Of a stretch of 64,000 bases of DNA, positions 34,964 through 42,235 are shown piece after piece. The DNA lies in contig JADLDB010000101.1 in NCBI GenBank assembly GCA_020846875.1, forward strand, positions 56,799 through 120,798, in the 5' to 3' direction. Below the pieces are notes generated by a model. That model saw only the letters and a program-made list of their open reading frames with translations. It was not told the DNA's origin and did not search any database. Both the position numbers and the translations under genes were made by a program. Positions within the stretch are counted from its first letter, which is position 1. Every line of letters starts with the position of its first letter. This DNA comes from Myxococcales bacterium. Its GTDB lineage: Bacteria; Myxococcota; Myxococcia; Myxococcales; Myxococcaceae.

Positions 34964-36061
34964 CTACGAGGGATTCCGTTGGCCGCGGAAGGGCTTGAGA
35001 TCGACCGACACCTTCTCTCCTCGAACCAGTTGACCGATCACCTTCGCGGTGATGGGCGCCAGGAGGATGCCGTTGCGGAAGTGCCCGGTGGCCAGCAGCA
35101 GGCCCGGCACGCCCGAGTCCCCCAGCAGCGGCAGGCCGTCCTGGCTCCAGGGCCGCAGGCCCGACCAGGTGGAGGTGACGGACGCGTCGGCCAGCTCGGG
35201 CACCAGGTCCATGGCGGCCGAGAGGATCTTCGTCACGCCCTTCGCGGTGACGTGCTTGTCGTAGCCGACCAGCTCCATGGTGCTGCCGCACAGCACCCGC
35301 CCGTCCTTCCGGGGCACCACGTAGCCGGAGTGGCTCATCAGGAAGCAGCGCGTCGGAGGCTGCCGCAGCTCGAGGCCCACCATCTGCCCGCGCGCCGGCT
35401 TCACCACCCGGGGATCGACGTGTCCGCCCGCCACCAGCCCCGACCAGGAGCCGGCCGCCAGCACCACCAGCTCGGCGGTGAGCCGCTCGCCGTCCACGTC
35501 CGCGCCGATCACCCGGCCGTTCTCCTCGACGAGCGATCTGACGTAGCCGGTGCGGAACAGCGCGCCGGCCCGCGCCGCGGCGATGGACAGCGCCTTCATC
35601 AGCTTCGAAGGATCGACCTGGTGATCGTCCGGGTGGTAGGCCGCGGCGAGCGCCTTGTCGGACAGCTTCGGCTCGAAGCGCCGGAGCTCCGCGCCGGTGA
35701 GGAAGTCGGCCCGCAGCCCGGCCGCCCGCTGCCAGGCCACCTGGGAGTCGAGCTCGTGCGCCTCCACCTCGGTGAAGCCGACCGACAGGCTGCCGGACTC
35801 CACGTACTCCACGTCCACGCCGGAGCGCTGCTCCAGCTCCTTCGCCCACGCCGGGTACAGGCCGCGGCTGCGCAGGCAGAGGTCGAGGAAGGGCCCGGGG
35901 TGGGACATTTCCAGTTGGGGCGCCAGCATGCCCGCCGCCGCGCTGGACGCCTCCGCCCCGGGGATGGAGCGCTCGAGCACCGTCACCCGCTGCCCCGACT
36001 TCGCCAGCTCCACCGCCACCGACAGGCCCATGATGCCGCCACCGACGATCAAGACGTTCAT
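34964..36061 (-). CDS. thiO: Glycine oxidase ThiO-like FAD-dependent oxidoreductase
   Basis: DAO-family flavoenzyme that oxidises glycine to the imine used in thiazole synthesis of thiamine; other D-amino-acid or sarcosine-type substrates cannot be excluded. The 365 residues begin with the FAD dinucleotide motif VGGGIMGLSVAVEL. Further landmarks are SSAAAGMLAPQLE, the VDPSKL region and the C-terminal STWSGLRPWSQDGLPLLGDSGVPGLLLATGHFRNGILLAP, very close to ThiO. Its ATG overlaps the stop of the upstream small membrane protein gene (ATGA). No TPP riboswitch is visible upstream. Confidence 0.88.
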   Translation of the reverse strand: MNVLIVGGGIMGLSVAVELAKSGQRVTVLERSIPGAEASSAAAGMLAPQLEMSHPGPFLDLCLRSRGLYPAWAKELEQRSGVDVEYVESGSLSVGFTEVEAHELDSQVAWQRAAGLRADFLTGAELRRFEPKLSDKALAAAYHPDDHQVDPSKLMKALSIAAARAGALFRTGYVRSLVEENGRVIGADVDGERLTAELVVLAAGSWSGLVAGGHVDPRVVKPARGQMVGLELRQPPTRCFLMSHSGYVVPRKDGRVLCGSTMELVGYDKHVTAKGVTKILSAAMDLVPELADASVTSTWSGLRPWSQDGLPLLGDSGVPGLLLATGHFRNGILLAPITAKVIGQLVRGEKVSVDLKPFRGQRNPS

Positions 36062-36318
36062 CGATCTCCTCCTGCGGGCGCGGGGACCAGGTCCACCGGC
36101 GTCGCGCTCAACGCCGGCGCTTCACCGGCGGTGCGCGCTGGCGGCCCCGGGGCAGCTCGCCGGTGCGTCTGGAACCACATCCAGGCGAAGGCGAACAGCG
36201 CGAGCACCATCAACACGAGGGTACGCCTGGGAAAGCGAGGCACGGCCGGGCTTGTACGTCCAAAGGCAGCGGGCAGGGAAGTGAGACGGTCCGAAGCCTC
36301 CGGTAAGACGAAGTTCAT
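36058..36318 (-). CDS. Small single-pass membrane protein
   Basis: An 86-residue protein with one transmembrane helix (about residues 29-45, LVLMVLALFAFAWMWF), an N-terminal part MNFVLPEASDR and a Pro/Ala-rich C-terminal tail. It overlaps the thiO start by 4 nt, so it heads the operon. No family is recognised. I chose the ATG at 36318 rather than a farther in-frame start that would overlap the divergent lpdA. Confidence 0.5.
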   Translation of the reverse strand: MNFVLPEASDRLTSLPAAFGRTSPAVPRFPRRTLVLMVLALFAFAWMWFQTHRRAAPGPPARTAGEAPALSATPVDLVPAPAGGDR

Positions 36319-36382
36319 TGCGTTGCCGCGGTCGCGTCGTAAGAGAACGGTCCTTCGCACCCCTCTTCTCAGGAGACTGCCC

Positions 36383-37789
36383 GTGGCGGACAACTTCGAC
36401 GTGGTGATCATCGGCTCCGGGCCGGGCGGCTACGTGGCGGCCATTCGGGCGGGGCAGCTCGGGCTGAAGACGGCGATCGTCGAGAAGGACAAGAAGCTGG
36501 GCGGCACCTGCCTGCACCGCGGCTGTATTCCCACCAAGGCGCTCTTGTGGACCGCCGAGCTCTACGCGCACATCACCCACGCGGCGACCTTCGGGATCAA
36601 CCTGGCCAACCCGTCGATCGACTGGGCGCAGGCGCAGAAGCACAAGCAGAAGGTGGTGGACAAGGGCGCGGCGGGCATCGACTACCTGCTGAAGAAGAAC
36701 AAGGTCACCGTCTTCAAGGGCGTGGGGAAGGTGGCCGGCAAGGGCAAGGTGGAGGTGACGCTGAGCGAGGGCGGGAAGAAGGAGGTGCTGGAGACGAAGA
36801 ACATCCTCCTGGCGACCGGCTCCGTCCCCTCGACGCTGCCCTCCATCACCGTGGATCACAAGCGGGTGTTGAACTCCGACTCGATCCTCGAGCTGGGCGT
36901 CGTGCCGAAGAGCCTGATCGTCCTGGGCGCCGGCGCGGTGGGCACCGAGTTCGCGTCGATCTTCAACCAGGTGGGCAGCCAGGTGACCTTGATCGAGCTG
37001 ATGCCCAACGTGCTGCCGATCGAGGACGTGGACATCTCGAAGGAGCTGGAGAAGCAGCTCAAGCGCCGGAAGATCGAGGTGATGACGGGGACGAAGTTCC
37101 AGAAGGTGGAGACGACGGCCAGCGGCGTGAAGGTGACGGTGGCGCTGCCCGACGGGAAGGAGCAGGTGCTGGAGGCGGAGTACTTCCTGTCGGCGGTGGG
37201 CCGCGCGCCGGTGACGAAGGACCTCGGGCTGGAGAAGACGAACATCAAGCCGACGCCGAAGGGGACGCTCGAGATCGACGCGATGATGAAGACGAGCGAG
37301 CCCAACGTGTACGCGATCGGCGACATCACCCCGTACCCGATGCTGGCGCACTGCGCGTCGGCGCAGGGGATGGTCGCGGTCGAGCACATGGCCGGGAAGA
37401 ACCCGCGGCCGCTCAACTACGAGCGGATCCCCAACGCCACCTACTGCTACCCCGAGGTGGCCTCGGTGGGCCTCACCGAGAAGAAGGCGAAGGAAAAGGG
37501 CTACGACGTGAAGGTGGGCACCTTCCCCTTCAGCGCGATCACCAAGGCGGCGATCTCCAACGAGGGCATCGGCCTGGTGAAGATCGTCTCGGACAAGAAG
37601 TACGACGAGGTGCTGGGCGTGCACCTGTGCGGCCCGCACGCGACCGAGCTCTTGGCGGAGGCCTGCGTGGCGCTGCAGCTCGAGGCCACCACCGAGGAAA
37701 TCGCCCGCACCGTGCACGCGCACCCGACGCTGTCGGAGGTGATGCACGAGGCGGCGGAGGCGACCCTGGGCCACCCCATTCACATCTGA
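36383..37789 (+). CDS. lpdA: Dihydrolipoyl dehydrogenase (E3)
   Basis: FAD enzyme that re-oxidises dihydrolipoyl groups of 2-oxoacid dehydrogenase complexes with NAD+. The 468 residues show FAD motif GSGPGGYVAAIRAGQLG, the redox disulfide GGTCLHRGCIP (C43, C48), NAD motif VLGAGAVGTEFASIF and the His-Glu pair in HAHPTLSEVMHEA. The GTG at 36383 has AGGAG 7 nt upstream. With lipA and the E2 gene nearby it belongs to a lipoate-dependent set, but E1 subunits are not in the window. Confidence 0.96.
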   Translation: MADNFDVVIIGSGPGGYVAAIRAGQLGLKTAIVEKDKKLGGTCLHRGCIPTKALLWTAELYAHITHAATFGINLANPSIDWAQAQKHKQKVVDKGAAGIDYLLKKNKVTVFKGVGKVAGKGKVEVTLSEGGKKEVLETKNILLATGSVPSTLPSITVDHKRVLNSDSILELGVVPKSLIVLGAGAVGTEFASIFNQVGSQVTLIELMPNVLPIEDVDISKELEKQLKRRKIEVMTGTKFQKVETTASGVKVTVALPDGKEQVLEAEYFLSAVGRAPVTKDLGLEKTNIKPTPKGTLEIDAMMKTSEPNVYAIGDITPYPMLAHCASAQGMVAVEHMAGKNPRPLNYERIPNATYCYPEVASVGLTEKKAKEKGYDVKVGTFPFSAITKAAISNEGIGLVKIVSDKKYDEVLGVHLCGPHATELLAEACVALQLEATTEEIARTVHAHPTLSEVMHEAAEATLGHPIHI

Positions 37790-37790
37790 G

Positions 37791-38243
37791 TCACGCCGCG
37801 AGGGGAGGCGTGGTCTCCGGGTTGTCGCCGAGCTCGAACGGCAGGTTCCTTTCTTCCTCCCGCCGCAGCAGCGACGCGCGGTTGTGCATGACGCCGGTGA
37901 TCCGGTCCTCCACCGCGAGCTCCGGGTACGACTGCATGAGGTGCACGTACAGCCCGTAGATCAGGTTGAGCTGCATCTCGCCTTCGACGAAGAGGCTGCC
38001 GTCGCTGGTGAGCCAGGCCTCCAGGTGTCCGCGCCTGGGCGCGGTGATGTCCCACGCCTTGCGTCCGTCCCGGAGGCGCGCGGCGAAGGGGAAGCCGCCG
38101 ATCGTCCGGAAGAGCCGGTCCGCGGTGAGCTCGTCGAAGGGGCCGCCCAGCGGTGACTCCTCCACCTCGTCGAGGGAGAGGGGGAACTCCCAGCTGGCGA
38201 GGACCTGCTTCTTCACCCGGATGATCGCGAACTCTCGGTACAT
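37791..38243 (-). CDS. Unknown small soluble protein
   Basis: A 150-residue protein I do not recognise. It is rich in charged residues and has no signal or membrane segment. It begins MYREFAIIRVKKQVLASWEFPLSLDEVEE and ends with a polar tail. The ATG at 38243 was preferred; 41 further in-frame residues upstream look non-coding. It is divergent from lipA and convergent with lpdA (1-nt gap). It may be lineage-specific. Confidence 0.55.
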   Translation of the reverse strand: MYREFAIIRVKKQVLASWEFPLSLDEVEESPLGGPFDELTADRLFRTIGGFPFAARLRDGRKAWDITAPRRGHLEAWLTSDGSLFVEGEMQLNLIYGLYVHLMQSYPELAVEDRITGVMHNRASLLRREEERNLPFELGDNPETTPPLAA

Positions 38244-38343
38244 GGTGCCGGGAGAACCCGTGACCGGGCGCTCGTGTGCAAGTCGCAAGCAGCGGATCTC
38301 CCTATGGAATTCGGTGTGGGCGGGGGTGTGCCCGGGTAGGTGG

Positions 38344-38372
38344 TTGACCCGACTGTCTCGCGTCAATATGCG
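38344..38372 (+). promoter_or_regulatory. lipA: Candidate sigma-70 promoter of lipA
   Basis: TTGACC (38344-38349), a 17-nt gap and TATGCG (38367-38372), the best -35 match seen in the window after the tRNA promoter. The -10 ends 8 nt before the ATG, so transcription would begin at or beside the start codon. Confidence 0.45.
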
Positions 38373-38380
38373 AGGGCCCG

Positions 38381-39307
38381 ATGGCGACGCCCAACCGCAT
38401 GGCGCTGCCGGTGGCGACCAGCACCGGGAAGCCGCAGTGGCTCAAGGTGCGGATGCCGCACGGCGAGACGTACGAGCGCGTGAAGCACCTGGTGAAGGAG
38501 CTGAAGCTGGCCACGGTGTGCGAGGAGGCGCGCTGCCCGAACATCGGCGAGTGCTGGGGCGGAGGCACGGCCACGGTGATGTTGATGGGCGAGGTGTGCA
38601 CCCGCGCCTGCCGCTTCTGCCACGTGAAGGTGGGGGCGCCGCCGCCGCTCGATCCACAGGAGCCGGAGCACCTCGCGCGCGCGGTGCGGGAATTGGGCCT
38701 CGAGTACATCGTGGTGACCAGCGTGAACCGGGACGATCGCCCGGACGGCGGGGCGTCGCACTTCGCCTCGGCGATCCGCGCGCTCAAGCGGGAAGCCCCG
38801 CGGACGACGGTGGAGGTGCTGATCCCCGACTTCCAGGGCGTAGAGGCGTCGCTTTCGGTGGTGGCCGAGGCGCGCCCGCACGTCGTCGCCCACAACCTCG
38901 AGACGGTGGAGCGGCTGACGCCCACGGTGCGCGATCGCCGGGCCACCTACCGCCAGTCGCTGCGGGTGCTGGAGTACCTGAAGGGGCGGCCGGAGAAGCT
39001 GTACACCAAGAGCTCGGTGATGATCGGCCTGGGCGAGACGGACGGGGAGCTGGAGGAGTGTTTCCGCGATCTGCGGACCGCCGGCGTGGACGTGCTGACG
39101 CTGGGCCAGTACCTGCAGCCGTCCCAGTACCACCTGCGGGTGGAGCGCTTCGTCACCCCCGAGCAGTTCGCCACGTACCAGCGCCTCGCGGAGTCGATGG
39201 GCTTCCTCTACGTCGCCTCCGGGCCGCTGGTGCGCTCCAGCTACCGCGCGGCGGAGTTCTTCATGAAGGGCCTGATGGAGCGCGAGCGCACCGCGGCCGC
39301 CGGGTAG
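38381..39307 (+). CDS. lipA: Lipoyl synthase
   Basis: Radical-SAM enzyme that inserts two sulfurs into octanoyl groups on E2 and related proteins. The 308 residues contain both cluster motifs: the auxiliary C47-x4-C52-x5-C58 (CEEARCPNIGEC) and the radical-SAM CTRACRFC (C73, C77, C80). The C-terminal RSSY motif of the auxiliary cluster is present (LVRSSYRA). GAGGG lies 5 nt before the ATG. The E2 gene follows after 48 nt on the same strand, a natural partner since its lipoyl lysine is a substrate. lipB is not in the window. Confidence 0.96.
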   Translation: MATPNRMALPVATSTGKPQWLKVRMPHGETYERVKHLVKELKLATVCEEARCPNIGECWGGGTATVMLMGEVCTRACRFCHVKVGAPPPLDPQEPEHLARAVRELGLEYIVVTSVNRDDRPDGGASHFASAIRALKREAPRTTVEVLIPDFQGVEASLSVVAEARPHVVAHNLETVERLTPTVRDRRATYRQSLRVLEYLKGRPEKLYTKSSVMIGLGETDGELEECFRDLRTAGVDVLTLGQYLQPSQYHLRVERFVTPEQFATYQRLAESMGFLYVASGPLVRSSYRAAEFFMKGLMERERTAAAG

Positions 39308-39355
39308 AAAGCCCGCGACGGCCTCGCGCCGCTGCGGTACGAGGAGCCTCACACA

Positions 39356-40606
39356 ATGGCGACCTTCGAGTTCAAGCTGCCGGATCTCGGCGAGGGCGTG
39401 GTGGAGGGGGAGATCGTCGCGTGGCTGGTCAAGCCCGGCGACGCGGTGAACGAGGATCAAGGCCTGGTCGAGCTGATGACCGACAAGGCCACCGTCACCG
39501 TGCCCAGCCCCAGGGCGGGGAAGGTGCTCAAGACGTACGGCGCGGTGGGCGAGATGGCGAAGGTGCACAAGCCGCTGGTGGACCTGGAGACCGCAGGCGG
39601 GGCCGCCGCGAGCGCTCCGGCGAAGTCGGGCAACGGCCACGCGGCGGCGACGAGCGCTCCGGCTCCGGCGGCGGCCCGTGCGACCGGGGCGCCCCCGGAG
39701 AAGGTGCTGGCCACGCCGGTGACGCGGCGGATGGCGCGCGAGCACCACCTCGATCTCGCGCAGGTGCCCGGGACGGGGCCGCAGGGCAGGGTGCTGAAGT
39801 CCGACGTGGAGGCCTTCCTCTCCTCGGGAGGACCGAAGGGCAACGCCGCCGGGTCCACCGCCCGCCCCGCGCAGTCGTGGGTGCCCCTGTCGTCCACCGC
39901 CGGCGATCAGCGGATCCCCATCCGCGGGCTGCGCAAGAAGATCGCCGAGAAGATGGTGAAGAGTAAGTTCACCGCGCCGCACTACGCCTTCGTCGAAGAG
40001 GTGGACGTGAGCGCGCTGGTCAGCCTGCGCGAGGTGATGAACGAGCGGCTCAAGCCGGAGGGGGTGAAGCTGTCCTTCCTGCCCTTCTTCGTGAAGGCCG
40101 TGTCCATGGCCTTCCGCCGCTTCCCGCAGGTCAACGCCAACATGGACGAGGCGGCGCAGGAGCTGATCGTCCGCGGGGAGCAGAACCTCGGCATCGCGGC
40201 GATGACCGAGCAGGGCCTGACGGTGCCGGTCCTCAGGCGCGCCGATCAGCGCGGCCTCAAGGACTTGAGCGCCGAGATCAACCGCCTGGCCAACGCCGCG
40301 CGCGATCAGAAGCTCAAGCTGGAAGAGCTGTCCGGCGGCACCTTCACCATCACCTCGCTGGGGCAGACGGGCGGCCTGTTCGCCACGCCGATCATCAACC
40401 ACCCGGAGGTGGCGATCATGGGCGTGCACCGCATGCGCAAGCGCCCGCTGGTGGGCGAGAACGATCAGCTCGTCATTCGCCCGGTGATGAACTTCTCGTT
40501 CTGCTTCGATCACCGCGTCATCGACGGCGCCACCGGCGCGGACTTCGCGTACGAGGTGCTGCGCTACGTCGAGCAGCCCGGGCTGCTCATGCTCGATCTG
40601 CTCTGA
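39356..40606 (+). CDS. Dihydrolipoamide acyltransferase (E2 of a 2-oxoacid dehydrogenase)
   Basis: A 416-residue E2 core enzyme. The N-terminal lipoyl domain (residues 1-80) has the modified lysine K44 in MTDKATV. An Ala/Pro linker follows (about 82-115), then an E3/E1-binding domain (TPVTRRMAREHHLDLAQVPGTGPQGRV, about 119-155) and the catalytic domain with the active-site motif FDHRVIDGATGADF near the C-terminus. Which complex it serves (pyruvate, branched-chain or 2-oxoglutarate) cannot be decided; the single lipoyl domain and GEGVVEGEI start lean to the branched-chain or broad-range type. It abuts the convergent FHA gene with no spare base. Confidence 0.93.
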   Translation: MATFEFKLPDLGEGVVEGEIVAWLVKPGDAVNEDQGLVELMTDKATVTVPSPRAGKVLKTYGAVGEMAKVHKPLVDLETAGGAAASAPAKSGNGHAAATSAPAPAAARATGAPPEKVLATPVTRRMAREHHLDLAQVPGTGPQGRVLKSDVEAFLSSGGPKGNAAGSTARPAQSWVPLSSTAGDQRIPIRGLRKKIAEKMVKSKFTAPHYAFVEEVDVSALVSLREVMNERLKPEGVKLSFLPFFVKAVSMAFRRFPQVNANMDEAAQELIVRGEQNLGIAAMTEQGLTVPVLRRADQRGLKDLSAEINRLANAARDQKLKLEELSGGTFTITSLGQTGGLFATPIINHPEVAIMGVHRMRKRPLVGENDQLVIRPVMNFSFCFDHRVIDGATGADFAYEVLRYVEQPGLLMLDLL

Positions 40607-41152
40607 TCACACGCTGACGTCGCGGGCGCGCAGGTTGGTCAGCTTCTCCCAGAGCGTGGGCGTGAGCAGGAACCAGTACTGCACCTCACCGAAGGACAGG
40701 ATGTCCCCGTTCTTCAGAATCGTCTCCTTCTTCAGGCGGATCGACGCGTTCAGGAAGGTGCCGTTGGTCGAGCCGGCGTCCTGAATGGTGCAGCGCTGGC
40801 TCTTTTCGTCCCACCGCAGCACCGCGTGCTGCTTCGAGACCGACGGATCGTCCAGCACCAGATCGCAGTCCGGCTGGCGGCCCACCGACAGCTCGTCCAT
40901 GCCCTGCAGCGGAGGCAAGGTGGCCACCACCAGCTCGTCGAACTGGAAGAGCAGCGACAGCGCCCCCGAGGACATCGCCTCGGGCTTGGCCACCGCGGTG
41001 CGCTGCACGTTGATCGGCAGCCCCATTTGATCGGTGTCGGTGGCGCTCTTCGACGGCGGGCGCTGGATCAGCACGAAGGGGCCCAGCTGCTTGAAGAAGT
41101 CCTTCTCTTTCAGGCGGCTGGCGAGGGTGCGGAGCTCTTTCACGGACAACAT
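40607..41152 (-). CDS. FHA-domain protein, copy B
   Basis: A 181-residue cytoplasmic protein. The N-terminal 30 residues contain ELRTLASRLKEKDFFKQLGPFVLIQRPP, a motif shared with the upstream paralogue. Residues about 85-165 are a forkhead-associated domain: LSVGRQPDCDLVLDDPSVSKQHAVL and DAGSTNGTFLN, which bind phosphothreonine. No catalytic domain. It lies 5 nt downstream of copy A on the same strand, so they are a tandem duplication and one operon. It should act as a phospho-dependent adaptor for a Ser/Thr kinase pathway; the partner is unknown. Confidence 0.9.
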   Translation of the reverse strand: MLSVKELRTLASRLKEKDFFKQLGPFVLIQRPPSKSATDTDQMGLPINVQRTAVAKPEAMSSGALSLLFQFDELVVATLPPLQGMDELSVGRQPDCDLVLDDPSVSKQHAVLRWDEKSQRCTIQDAGSTNGTFLNASIRLKKETILKNGDILSFGEVQYWFLLTPTLWEKLTNLRARDVSV

Positions 41153-41157
41153 GGCGC

Positions 41158-41676
41158 CTACCGTTTCTGAAAGCGGCCCGTCGTCAGCCGCTGGTGGAGG
41201 GTGCTGGTGCGCAGCATCAGGAAGCGGGCGTCACCGAAGGTCAGCTCGTCGCCGTCGTGGACGATCCCCATGCCCTCCACCGGCTGGCCGTTGAGCCGCG
41301 TGCCGTTGGAGCTGCCCAGATCCTCCACCGCCCAGGTCTTCGTGTTCCACGACAACCGCGCGTGGTGCTTGGAGACGGAAGGATCGTCCACCACCACGTC
41401 ACAGTCGGGCAGGCGCCCCACCGTGAGCGACTCCGAGGTCGACTCCGGGGGCAGGGTGGCCACCATCAGATCGTCGAACTCGAAGAGCAGACCCAGATCG
41501 TCGCGGGGGGTGCCCTTCTTCACCGCCACGGTGCGCCTGGCCCCCAGGGCCAGGGCCCGCTGCTGGGTGACCTCGTCCGGCGGGCGCTGCACGAGGACGA
41601 AAGGGCCCAGCTGCCGCTCGAAGGCCTCGAGCGGCATGGTGGCGGCGACGCGGTGGAGCTCCATGACCGAGAGCAT
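41158..41676 (-). CDS. FHA-domain protein, copy A
   Basis: A 172-residue paralogue of the downstream FHA protein. N-terminal ELHRVAATMPLEAFERQLGPFVLVQRPP corresponds to the same motif in copy B, and the FHA domain has LTVGRLPDCDVVVDDPSVSKHHARLSW and DLGSSNGTRLNG. I chose the ATG at 41676 because the product then starts MLSVMEL, parallel to MLSVKEL in copy B; a TTG two codons upstream is possible. It is divergent from greA. Confidence 0.9.
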   Translation of the reverse strand: MLSVMELHRVAATMPLEAFERQLGPFVLVQRPPDEVTQQRALALGARRTVAVKKGTPRDDLGLLFEFDDLMVATLPPESTSESLTVGRLPDCDVVVDDPSVSKHHARLSWNTKTWAVEDLGSSNGTRLNGQPVEGMGIVHDGDELTFGDARFLMLRTSTLHQRLTTGRFQKR

Positions 41677-41686
41677 GCTCAAAAGG

Positions 41687-41716
41687 TAGACCCGAGCGGG
41701 CGCCTTTCGCTACTGT
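41687..41716 (+). promoter_or_regulatory. greA: Candidate promoter of greA
   Basis: TAGACC (41687-41692), an 18-nt gap and TACTGT (41711-41716), 30 nt before the chosen start. The -35 is weak. Confidence 0.3.
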
Positions 41717-41746
41717 GCTGCGCTTTTCGCAGGAAGGATGCGTCCC

Positions 41747-42235
41747 ATGAGTGACCGGTTCCCCATCACCCCCGCGGGCCTCAAGCGGCTCCAGGAAGAG
41801 CTCAAGCACCTCCAGTCCGTGGAGCGCCCGAAGATCGCCCAGGAGATCGAGGTGGCCCGCGCCCACGGCGATCTGCGCGAGAACGCCGAGTACCACGCCG
41901 CCAAGGAGAAGCAGGGGCACATCGAGGGGCGGATCATGGACCTCAACGGGTGGATCGCCAACGCTGAGGTGATCGACGTCTCCCGCTTCAAGGGGCAGGA
42001 CACGGTCCTCTTCGGGGCCACCGTCGAGCTGATGGACGTGGAGAACGAGAAGAAGGTGTCCTACCGGATCGTCGGCGAGTTCGAGGCGGACCTGAAGAGG
42101 CGGTGGATCTCGGTGACCTCCCCGGTGGCGCGGGGCCTCATCGGCAAGAAGGTGGGCGAGGTGGCCATGGTCACCAGCCCCGGCGGCCAGCGCGAGTTCG
42201 AGATCCTCTCGGTCGCCTTCGAGGATGTCGGCTAG
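41747..42235 (+). CDS. greA: Transcription elongation factor GreA/GreB family
   Basis: Stimulates RNA cleavage by backtracked RNA polymerase. The 162 residues comprise the N-terminal coiled coil (RLQEELKHLQSVERPKIAQEIEVARAHGDLRENAEYHAAKEKQ) with the acidic tip DLRENAEY, then an FKBP-like C-terminal domain (SPVARGLIGKKVGEVAMVTSPGG). The ATG at 41747 has AGGAAGG 9 nt upstream; an ATG at 41738 touches that sequence. recG begins 11 nt before the greA stop, so the two overlap. Confidence 0.95.
   Translation: MSDRFPITPAGLKRLQEELKHLQSVERPKIAQEIEVARAHGDLRENAEYHAAKEKQGHIEGRIMDLNGWIANAEVIDVSRFKGQDTVLFGATVELMDVENEKKVSYRIVGEFEADLKRRWISVTSPVARGLIGKKVGEVAMVTSPGGQREFEILSVAFEDVG

Noticed and set aside
36319..36382. 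Possible thiamine riboswitch upstream of the thiO operon
   Set aside because: The gap is only 64 nt and shared with lpdA; no THI-box elements are visible.
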